Assembly: GCA_020638955.1 (NCBI GenBank)
Contig: JACKHO010000006.1
Location: forward strand, 62,001-126,000
Source: Planctomycetaceae bacterium
GTDB lineage: Bacteria > Planctomycetota > Planctomycetia > Planctomycetales > Planctomycetaceae
Length of the DNA stretch: 64,000 nucleotides
Direction: 5' to 3'
The notes below the pieces were generated by a model. The model did no database searches. It was not told where the DNA came from and saw only the letters and a list, made by a program, of their open reading frames with translations. This document shows, in pieces, positions 53,099-60,828 of the stretch. The translations under genes and the position numbers were made by a program. Within the stretch, counting starts at the first letter, position 1. Each line of letters opens with the position of its first letter.

Positions 53099-55074
53099 AC
53101 CTTGTGCAGCACGCACCTTTGACATTCGCGAATTCCGTCTGGAAGACAGTTCTTAGTCTCATCGTCGGAGTTATTGTGACTCCGCAGTTTGCAGTTGCTC
53201 AGGCGCCTCCCGAAAAGGAAGGGCAGCAACTGCATAGCAAACTGGAGCGGCTGCAACAGCAGGTCGAGGAACTTGGCGAACAGAACAGCCCCGCGTTTCT
53301 GGACGCTGCCATGTGTGCGACGGCAGTCGAACGGGTACTGCGGCATGCTGAGTTCTACAAGCCGAATCACGTCACAGATGCAGACAAGGTCCTCTCGCTC
53401 GGATTCGAACGAGTCGGTGCCGTCAAAAACAAAAAGGTGACTTGGGGCACAACCGCCGGGCGGCACGTGCTGGCGTATCGATCCCGCGTTGATGATTCAC
53501 TGCAACCCTACGCTGTGACTTTGCCGGAAGGTTACAACCCCAAGGCTGGTAAACGCTGGCCACTGCATGTGGTCCTGCATGGACGTAACGGTACGCTCAG
53601 CGAAGTGAGCTTCTTCGCCTCCCACGAAGGCAAGCCCGCCGCGAAAGAAGCGGACTGGATTCAGCTCGATGTGTTTGGCCGGACCAACAACGCCTACCGC
53701 TGGGCCGGCGAGACCGATGTCTTCGAAGCCCTGGCGGCAGTGACCTCCCGGTACAAAATCGACGAGCGTCGGATTACGTTGTGGGGATTCTCGATGGGCG
53801 GAGCGGGTGCATGGCACTTGGCGGTGCATCATCCCGACCGCTGGAGTTCCGCAGGAGCAGGCGCGGGGTTTGTGGACTTCTACAAGTACCAAAAGAAAAC
53901 GGAGCAGTTGCCGTCCTTCCAGCACAAGGCACTCCACATCTATGACTCCGTCGACTACGCCCTGAACCTCGCTGATATTCCGACCGTCGGTTACGGCGGC
54001 GAAGTCGATCCCCAATTGCTGGCCGCGCAAACCATGCAGGCTCGCGCCGAAGAATTGGGGGTGCCACTCAAGGTGATTGTGGGCCCGAAAATGGGACACA
54101 AGTTCGATCCCGAGAGCCTGAAACAGTTCATGGCTTTCCACGCAGAACACGCCAAGAAAGGGACTCCGTCGGTACGCGGTCGCGCCGAGTTGCAGTTCGA
54201 AACGTACACATTGAAGTACAACAAGTGCGGCTGGCTCATTATTCACGAACAGGAAAAGAGTGGAGAGCGGTCTGTGGTCACTTCGAAGCTGGACGATGAC
54301 GGCATCCTGCAGGTGACTTCAGAGAATGTGATGGCACTCTCTGTCGATCGCGGCGTCGCCGACCGCGTGCAGGTTAACGGATCAGAAGTCGTCGACCTCA
54401 ATTCCGCCGCAGATGCCAATTTGGTCGAGGTGTACTTTGTCAATGACGAGTCTGGCTGGCGCGTGCTGGACTATGACGAATCATTGGAGTTCGTGAAGAA
54501 CCCCGAGTTACACAAACGCCACAATTTGCAGGGCCCCATCGACGACGCCTTCATGGAGTCGTTCCTCGTCGTCACCGGCGGCAGTTCTCCCTGGTTTCAG
54601 GAAATCCAGGCGTACGCTGATTGGACTCAGGGACGACACCAGGATGAGTTCGACAAATGGATGCGCGGACAACCTCGGGTGAAAATTGATTCCAACGTCA
54701 CTGCCGAGGACATTGCACAACACAATCTCATTCTGTTCGGTGATCCCGGCGGCAACAGCCAAATTGCTGCGGTCATTGAAAAACTCCCCATCGAATGGAC
54801 AAAAACGGAGTTGAAAGTTGCTGGAAAGTCCTACGATCCCAACACGCACACTGTGGCAATGATTTATCCCAACCCACTGAATCCCGAGAAGTACGTCGTT
54901 ATTAACTCGGGGATGTCCATGCACGAGTCGGACTTCAAGGCGTCCAATGCATGGCTGTTCCCGAAGCTGGGTGACATCGCAGTCATCAAGTTCGCCCGTG
55001 CACCCGGTGGGTACACCGAGGAAACGGTCTGGGCGGGATTCTTCAACTCGAATTGGGAGTTGGAGTTGGACTAG
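53089..55074 (+). CDS. Secreted alpha/beta hydrolase (prolyl oligopeptidase-type esterase)
   Basis: 661 residues from GTG at 53089 (GTG at 53104 is also possible and would leave the hairpin outside the gene). Signal peptide about 15-35. The hydrolase domain (about 145-370) has RWPLHVVLHGRNGT for the oxyanion region and the nucleophile elbow GFSMGGAG, with a later His in GPKMGHKFDP, as in the S9/esterase D-like families that planctomycetes use on polysaccharide esters. The remaining C-terminal half (from about 375) has no known domain. It lies 63 bases after the secreted coiled-coil gene. Confidence 0.82.
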   Translation: MWRHLVQHAPLTFANSVWKTVLSLIVGVIVTPQFAVAQAPPEKEGQQLHSKLERLQQQVEELGEQNSPAFLDAAMCATAVERVLRHAEFYKPNHVTDADKVLSLGFERVGAVKNKKVTWGTTAGRHVLAYRSRVDDSLQPYAVTLPEGYNPKAGKRWPLHVVLHGRNGTLSEVSFFASHEGKPAAKEADWIQLDVFGRTNNAYRWAGETDVFEALAAVTSRYKIDERRITLWGFSMGGAGAWHLAVHHPDRWSSAGAGAGFVDFYKYQKKTEQLPSFQHKALHIYDSVDYALNLADIPTVGYGGEVDPQLLAAQTMQARAEELGVPLKVIVGPKMGHKFDPESLKQFMAFHAEHAKKGTPSVRGRAELQFETYTLKYNKCGWLIIHEQEKSGERSVVTSKLDDDGILQVTSENVMALSVDRGVADRVQVNGSEVVDLNSAADANLVEVYFVNDESGWRVLDYDESLEFVKNPELHKRHNLQGPIDDAFMESFLVVTGGSSPWFQEIQAYADWTQGRHQDEFDKWMRGQPRVKIDSNVTAEDIAQHNLILFGDPGGNSQIAAVIEKLPIEWTKTELKVAGKSYDPNTHTVAMIYPNPLNPEKYVVINSGMSMHESDFKASNAWLFPKLGDIAVIKFARAPGGYTEETVWAGFFNSNWELELD

Positions 55075-55090
55075 TCGTTTGCCCACTCGG

Positions 55091-55135
55091 GTTGAGATGG
55101 TTGAGTGTGGCAAAGCCACTGTTGAGATGGTTGAG
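55091..55135. repeat. Two direct repeats of 15 bases flanking a GTGGC-AAA-GCCAC hairpin
   Basis: GTTGAGATGGTTGAG occurs at 55091-55105 and again at 55121-55135, 30 bases apart, and between them GTGGC (55107-55111) pairs with GCCAC (55115-55119) around AAA. It follows the end of the hydrolase gene at 55074. It may be a terminator or a small repeat unit; the spacing to 55208 otherwise holds a pyrimidine-rich run. Confidence 0.45.
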
Positions 55136-55207
55136 CCAACGAATCTCTCAGTGTCTGATAATGCCTACTCCTAATTCCTGAATCCCAACTCCTATCTCCT
55201 CCCCACC

Positions 55208-55585
55208 ATGTCCCAACTCGCCCTGCTCCTCATCGCACATGGAAGCCGCCGTCAGGTGGCGAATGACGAACTGGTGAAGCTCGCCGAGTTGGTGCGTCAG
55301 CGGCGGCCCGGGGACATTGTGGAAATTGCGTATCTGGAACTCGCACCACCCTCCATTCCGGATGGGGCGGCTAACTGTGTGGCACATGCAGGTGTCTCCG
55401 AGGTACGCATGGTGCCGTTCTTCCTGTCGCCCGGACGGCATGTGGCCGAAGATCTGGAACGGTACTGTGGTGAGTTCACCGAGAAGTATCCTGGCGTGAA
55501 ATTCGTGGTTTGCCCACCGCTGGGACTGCATCCTCTCGTCGTGGACGCCCTGCTCGTGCGTGCTGACGAAGTCCCTGGCGACTGA
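55208..55585 (+). CDS. CbiX/SirB-family sirohydrochlorin chelatase-like protein
   Basis: 125 residues, the size of the short CbiX proteins. It begins LALLLIAHGSRRQVANDE, the CbiX signature with the metal-binding His at AHGS, and continues with VEIAYLELAPPSI and MVPFFLSPGRHVAEDL (second His). CbiX inserts cobalt or iron into sirohydrochlorin for cobalamin or siroheme. No other tetrapyrrole gene is near, so the metal and pathway are unclear. The C-terminus ends early after LGLHPLVVDALL, as in the short single-domain forms. Confidence 0.85.
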   Translation: MSQLALLLIAHGSRRQVANDELVKLAELVRQRRPGDIVEIAYLELAPPSIPDGAANCVAHAGVSEVRMVPFFLSPGRHVAEDLERYCGEFTEKYPGVKFVVCPPLGLHPLVVDALLVRADEVPGD

Positions 55586-55710
55586 TTTTCCGATCGAAGT
55601 CGAGATAGTGGCAGTTAACTCATCTTCTTTGAGAGTCGTCTCGTCCTGAGGGTGGCGACTGGTTACCATGCCGCTTTGTAGCTGCAGCGGTTCTATCTCA
55701 GAGGATGACC

Positions 55711-57114
55711 ATGACCAGGGACTTCGAGTTTGAGAGTCTCGCCCACGACCCCATTCACGGTTACATTCCGTTTGTGTCACGTAGCGGGCTGGCGGCTAAG
55801 GAAGTTGCCGAGCAGGACATTATCGACCACCCCTGGGTCCAGAGGCTGCGGCATATACACCAGTTGCAAACAGCCTGGTGGGTCTTTCCGTCCGCTGAAC
55901 ACATGCGGTTTCAGCACGTGCTCGGCGTCATGCATTTGGCGTCCCGGGTCATCGACCAGTGGTACGACTCCCTCAACTCCGCCTGTCAAAACGTGCCTTC
56001 GAAGGCGTACGTGGAAAGTCTGGTCCGACTGGCGGGACTGTTACATGACGTCGGCCACGGCCCGTTTGGCCATTTCTTCGACGACCAGTATCTCGACCAG
56101 TTCGGCATTACGCACGAAGACATTGGCGGTGAAATTATCGAACAAGAACTGGGCGATCTCATCCGTGGCATCAGGCGCAATCCCAGCGGCAAACTCCAAC
56201 CTCTCGAAGAGCTCGATCCTCGTCAGGTTTCGTTTCTCATTCGACGTCCTAAGCATCAATCAGAGGCCGAAGGACAACCGGAATGGCTGCGGCAATTGCG
56301 TTCGCTGTTCAGCGGCATTTACACCGTCGACAACATGGACTTCGTCCTGCGCGACGCGTACATGACCGGCTTCAATACCAAAGCCTTCGACATTTCGCGG
56401 CTCATCCATTACAGCTTCTTTTCCAAGTCCGGGCTCACCATTCACGCCCGGGGATTGCCCACACTCATTCAGTTCATCGAAACACGGGCCAACATGTTTC
56501 GCATGATTTACTTTCATCGTACCGTCCGCGCATTGGACATCGCGCTGGAAGAACTTTTCCCGGAAACCATGGCCCATTTGTTCCCGGGAAATCCATTGGA
56601 GCACCTCCAGGCATATCAGGGATTCACGGAGTCCTCGTTCCTGGTCGACGTGCAGCGCATGGCGGACGACGAAAATCCCGAGCGACGAGAACTCGGGGAG
56701 CGCTGGCAGAAAATCCTGTCGCGCCGTGCCGGTTGGAAAATGGCAGTCGAGAGAACGCTCAACTTCCACACCACCGCCGCCGAACGGATGACCATTTTCT
56801 CCGAACCGCAACTCATCCTCGAACGCGTCCGCAGACGACTACCAGCGGAAGTTCGGGATATTCCGTTGAATATCGACGTCGCCAAGCACTACCACCGACC
56901 CAGCGGCCATTTGCCAACGGGTGGACAGAACCACTTGTTCGATCCCGGCAACAACACCATTCAGGTTCTCAACGACGACGACCTGTTCCGCGCCCTGCCG
57001 GTCAGCTTCCTCATTTTCCGCATTTACTGCCAAACCCACGACCACGACGCACAGCTCAATGCGGCGCTGCAGTCAGTGTTGGGCGACGCGATGGATGCGA
57101 AGACGAATATGTGA
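55711..57114 (+). CDS. SAMHD1-like HD phosphohydrolase
   Basis: 467 residues from the ATG at 55711 (AGAGG lies six bases before it; the ATG at 55705 is too close). The N-terminus HDPIHGYIPF is the SAMHD1-type DPIHG motif, followed by HPWVQRLRHIHQLQTAWWVFPSAEHMRFQHVLGVMHLA and the HD motif LLHDVGHGPFGHFFD; a later VDNMDFVLRDAYMTG completes the metal site. SAMHD1 and its bacterial relatives hydrolyse dNTPs to deoxynucleosides and can limit phage DNA synthesis. Whether this protein is a dNTPase or another HD enzyme is not decided by sequence alone. Confidence 0.82.
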   Translation: MTRDFEFESLAHDPIHGYIPFVSRSGLAAKEVAEQDIIDHPWVQRLRHIHQLQTAWWVFPSAEHMRFQHVLGVMHLASRVIDQWYDSLNSACQNVPSKAYVESLVRLAGLLHDVGHGPFGHFFDDQYLDQFGITHEDIGGEIIEQELGDLIRGIRRNPSGKLQPLEELDPRQVSFLIRRPKHQSEAEGQPEWLRQLRSLFSGIYTVDNMDFVLRDAYMTGFNTKAFDISRLIHYSFFSKSGLTIHARGLPTLIQFIETRANMFRMIYFHRTVRALDIALEELFPETMAHLFPGNPLEHLQAYQGFTESSFLVDVQRMADDENPERRELGERWQKILSRRAGWKMAVERTLNFHTTAAERMTIFSEPQLILERVRRRLPAEVRDIPLNIDVAKHYHRPSGHLPTGGQNHLFDPGNNTIQVLNDDDLFRALPVSFLIFRIYCQTHDHDAQLNAALQSVLGDAMDAKTNM

Positions 57115-57154
57115 GGGGGGAGTGGGTAGTGGGTAGTAAATAGTTGGTAGGGAG

Positions 57155-58556
57155 TTACTGCAGAATTCTCGGGGTTTGGAATGCCGTTCCCGGGGTGAGC
57201 CTCCGCTGGCATTCTTCAGCACTCGCGGCAAACAGCGGGCTGATTTCGAGGGCTGTATCTTCGGCAACAGTGCAGCCTGCGGACGTCACCCACTCGGCGG
57301 CTATGCGTTTCAGGGCAGCGCGGCAGGTTTCAGGGGAGTCGGCTCCTTCCGCGTTCTTTACGGGATTGAATTCCCGTGCGCGGTCGGCTTCGACGACCAG
57401 TGCGACCGTGGCCTCAGGAAGCGCGTCGAAAATGAACTGTTCGAATTTGTGTGCGTTGGGTGATTTTGGATCGGCCTCCACCAGTTCGCCTTCGACGCTC
57501 AAGTAGCCGACAGGTTTATGCGCTGTGTGAAAGGGGAGTCCGCAGTTTCCTTCGGTGAGTCGCATGAGGAAGTCAGTGCGAAAAGCATGGATGGCAGTGT
57601 TGCCGGCCCAGAACACGTGGTTACCATCGTCATCTTTCGATGGGCTTCCTCTGGCGACAAATCACTGTACTCGATGATTTGCGTCTTCCGTCGAGCGTGG
57701 CCACGACTCCCATTTTCTCTTCGGGTGCAACCTTAGCGACAACCTTAGTCGACATGTCGGAGTTCTGCTGTGCGTGCAGGCCGAGGAAAACCGGGTCGAG
57801 AACAATCGCAGTCGGATTGTCGACCTGATGATAGTAGAAGTGTTCAATGCCACGCTCGTTCATCTTGGCGAGTAGTCCGGAGTTCTTCATGGCGCGCAGA
57901 ATGCCGCCGTGTCCGTCAGGACTGAGGTTAATTCGGCCCTTCTCGGCGTGCAGAATGCGATGTGAACTGTCGTCGACTGCCGGGAGCGAAGCCTGCTGGA
58001 AGAAGAAGACTTCGTCTTCAGGGAGACCGAAGAACTTCTTCTGCTGAAAAAACTCTACGGTAGGCTCATGTGTCGCCGCACTCGTCATGATGAGGTATGG
58101 GATGGCACAGCCTGCCTGACGACTGCGGGCCAGAACCTGCTCACAAAGAATCTGAAAGAGTGGCCGTTCGCTGACAGGGCCAATGGGAAACATTCCCTTG
58201 GGGGCATCGAATCCCAGTCGAGAGCCCTGCCCTCCGGCGACGAGAATTGCGGCAACTTTCCCGGCCTTCAGCAATTCGTTGCCTGCGGCAGCGGCGGATT
58301 CGACGAACGCCTCGTCCAGAAACTGGCTTTGGCGGACGAGTTCCTGAGGTGGTTCTGCTCGCTCACCGGGTCGTCCGTCGTCGGCCTGATGCTTTTCGGC
58401 TCGACGTGCGATCAACTCGCTGACTAGATCAAAGTCGATACATTCCACTTCGCGGGCCAGCAGTTGCTGCTCCTCTGGGGACAGTTCATCCCAGAAGGCC
58501 AGCAGGTGTTCCTGGTTGTGTGGGGCCAGCTTTTCCAGCAGTTCTTGCTTGTTCAT
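57155..58556 (-). pseudogene. UDP-sugar pyrophosphorylase (UAP/UGP-like) with two frameshifts
   Basis: From the ATG at 58556 the frame carries UDPGP signatures LVAGGQGSRLGFDAPKGMFP, YLIMTSAATHEPT and HQVDNPTAIVLDPVFLG and then goes off frame after MGVVATLDG. A one-base loss at about 57685-57689 (GGAAG for GGAAAG) and another at about 57633-57638 (AAAGATG for AAAGGATG) restore TQIIEYSDLSPEEAHRK and then DDDGNHVFWAGNTAIHAF, which continue to the stop at 57155. Together the product would be about 467 residues, the normal length of UDP-N-acetylglucosamine/UDP-glucose pyrophosphorylase. Either a recent pseudogene or sequencing errors. Confidence 0.85.
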
Positions 58557-58807
58557 GATCGCTCTCCGTGCGATTCCTACCCGCAAATCTTCTCGTAAGC
58601 GGATGGTTTCCCGAACCGTAACTCCTATCACTCTAACAATTCCAGGCGAATTAGGCAGAATCGCCACGGTTGGTGAAATGCGAGGAGCCGGTTGATTCGT
58701 TGCAGACGGAGTAACCGCGTTGACGATAACACGGAAGAGGGAATGGACTCCGCGTCCATACCAACTGCGCAATACAAACGCACTTCGGCAATGGATGCCG
58801 GAATCGC

Positions 58808-58837
58808 TGAGTCATTCTGTGGCGATGGAATGACTCA
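58808..58837. promoter_or_regulatory. Perfect 10-bp inverted repeat just upstream of a lipoprotein gene
   Basis: TGAGTCATTC (58808-58817) and GAATGACTCA (58828-58837) flank a 10-base spacer and end 15 bases before the ATG at 58853. Its position in the probable 5' leader, beside the GGGGAG ribosome site, suggests an operator or a translation-controlling hairpin. Confidence 0.5.
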
Positions 58838-58852
58838 AATTGGGGGGAGACC

Positions 58853-60622
58853 ATGCGACGACTAACGCGTTACGCAATTTGGGTAGCCGCGCCACTGGCG
58901 CTGGCCACTGGATGTGCTGGCCCATCATGGATGATGGGTTCCAACTCAGCACGTGATGTTGATCCATCACAGCGCATGCTGCAAATTGCCAGGCAATACG
59001 AAGCCTCCGGCAACAGCAGTGCCGCAGAGCGACTGTATCGACAGTTGGCACACATGCAGCCAAACAACGTTGAGGTGCGTGAGCGATTGAATGCTCTCGT
59101 TGAGCAGACTCAACGCGACTCACAGCTACCAGCGTCGGGAGCTCACGAAGCCGATGCCGGCGAATTGCTCGCCATGCTGCGTCAGAAACGAGACAAATTC
59201 GAGGCGGAGCAGCACGGAGTGGCGGAGCCAACGCTCGCTGACGCGTCGCCACGAGTTGTGGAGTCGCGTCTTGACATTGTCGCTGCGCCACCGTCACCGA
59301 CGTTCGATGATGTTGCAGGTCCCTGGGAGCACGCGATTGCGAAATCTGAGCCACCCGCTCGGCCTTTCCCGGCAGAAGCTCGAACTGCGGAAGAAGTACC
59401 CGAGCCAGTTGAATCAGCTCCGGCACCACCGCGTCCTTATGAGCCAATCGTAGAGAAAGTTGCGGAACTGCCGCTCATTGTTGAGTCGGGCCGTACATAC
59501 GAAGACGTCCTGGCTGAGGTGCAAGATTCACCATTCGCGACTTCTGCCAGCGAGTCGACTCCTAAGCCAAACCTGGCTTGGACTCAGGTGAAGGCAGACG
59601 TAAAACCAGTTGCCGACGAAGCCAGCGAGCCCGTTGAAATCACCCCAGCCGAGCCTGTCGAATCTGTGGTGATGGTGACCGAAGACGACGCGTGGTGGAG
59701 TAACGTATTTGAAGAAAAGGGCGAAGCCGGTCGTTCCACAAAGGACCTCGCTCTGGTGGATGAAGAGGCGGGATTTGATTTTGAAGACGACGCTGTTGCT
59801 GAAGAGTCCAAAGAACTCTTGTTTGCCGACGCTGAGGCTACTGCCGAGGGATCAGTTACACCGTCAACCATTGTGGAAGATGCGGCCAACTGGACACGTA
59901 CCTCCCATGAGCGTTTGTGTCCTAACTTGCAGCCCGAGCTGAAACCACTGGTGGCTGACCTGTCGGCAGACGACAGTGAGGTGCGAATTGCGGCCCTCAA
60001 CCAGCTCGCTGCATACGGTGCTGAAGCTGCGACTGCCGAGTTGGCCGTACGGGTCTTGTTGACCGATGCCGATCCGCTCGTCCGTGCCCATGCGGCTTCG
60101 GCTTTGCGTGACATCAAGAACGACGCCTGGGATTCGGTTCGCACGTTGCGTCAACTCGTCTTCCATCATGATGACGAAGTTGCCCAGACGGCCTGTTACA
60201 TGCTGGGCCGAATTGGGACCGAAGCAATGGAAGCTGTGCCAGAATTGAGCACGCTCCGGGACGCTGGCCGTGGGGTCACAAGCCTCCATGCCGCGGAAGC
60301 CCTCGTTCGCATTGCTCCGCATGATACCGAGTCAGTGAATGTTCTGTTGGGAGCTGCAAAAGACGGAACTGATCAGGAACGGTTGTTCGCCTCAGTGGCT
60401 TTGACTTCCACAACGGCTACGCATCGCACCGACGTCGTCGCCGCTCTGGTGAAGGCTCTCGAAGATGAGTCGGCCGAAGTTCGTGCCGCCGCTGCTTTGA
60501 GCCTGGGCGGTCTCGGGAAGGATGCCGCATCAGCCCGTGAGGCGTTGCAGCAGGTGGCTCTGAATGACAGTCAGGCCGTCCAGGAAGCCGCTCACACGGC
60601 ACTGGCTTGCCTCGATTTGTAA
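58853..60622 (+). CDS. Lipoprotein with TPR-like start and C-terminal HEAT repeats
   Basis: 589 residues. Signal peptide with lipobox ATGC (Cys21) near the N-terminus. A TPR-like unit (MLQIARQYEASGNSSAAERLYRQLAHMQPNN, about 43-73), then a long acidic, Pro-rich linker (about 110-340), then HEAT repeats (about 360-589) with repeated units such as SEVRIAALNQLAAYG, PLVRAHAASALRDI, EVAQTACYMLGRIG and AEVRAAAALSLGGLG. A surface scaffold role is likely. It is preceded by a 10-bp palindrome and followed by a strong terminator, so it is probably its own transcription unit. Confidence 0.85.
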   Translation: MRRLTRYAIWVAAPLALATGCAGPSWMMGSNSARDVDPSQRMLQIARQYEASGNSSAAERLYRQLAHMQPNNVEVRERLNALVEQTQRDSQLPASGAHEADAGELLAMLRQKRDKFEAEQHGVAEPTLADASPRVVESRLDIVAAPPSPTFDDVAGPWEHAIAKSEPPARPFPAEARTAEEVPEPVESAPAPPRPYEPIVEKVAELPLIVESGRTYEDVLAEVQDSPFATSASESTPKPNLAWTQVKADVKPVADEASEPVEITPAEPVESVVMVTEDDAWWSNVFEEKGEAGRSTKDLALVDEEAGFDFEDDAVAEESKELLFADAEATAEGSVTPSTIVEDAANWTRTSHERLCPNLQPELKPLVADLSADDSEVRIAALNQLAAYGAEAATAELAVRVLLTDADPLVRAHAASALRDIKNDAWDSVRTLRQLVFHHDDEVAQTACYMLGRIGTEAMEAVPELSTLRDAGRGVTSLHAAEALVRIAPHDTESVNVLLGAAKDGTDQERLFASVALTSTTATHRTDVVAALVKALEDESAEVRAAAALSLGGLGKDAASAREALQQVALNDSQAVQEAAHTALACLDL

Positions 60623-60655
60623 GCCAACACACAGAAATGCCTGTGAAATATGAGT

Positions 60656-60693
60656 AAAAGGAGGTCATCGATTGTTCGGTGGCCTCCTTTTTT
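60656..60693 (+). terminator. Intrinsic terminator
   Basis: AAAAGGAGG (60656-60664) pairs with CCTCCTTTT (60683-60691), helped by flanking pairs, and is followed by a T-run. It lies 34 bases after the HEAT lipoprotein stop and separates it from the dsbD-like gene. Confidence 0.85.
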
Positions 60694-60828
60694 GCGATTG
60701 TCATGCCGCTCAAAAACTGATTTGTATAGCCGCAATCGATTCGTTCACATAGAATTCCCGACATGGCTGGCTTGGAGAATATGGCCAGCCACGTTTGTCG
60801 AAATACTGAAATTTGTTGATAGCGTTCC

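Noticed and set aside
55208..55585. Truncated CbiX
   Set aside because: 125 residues matches the short single-domain CbiX/SirB forms, so no truncation is needed.
57115..57154. GGGTAGT-type short tandem repeats after the HD gene
   Set aside because: Imperfect and short; best explained as low-complexity sequence.
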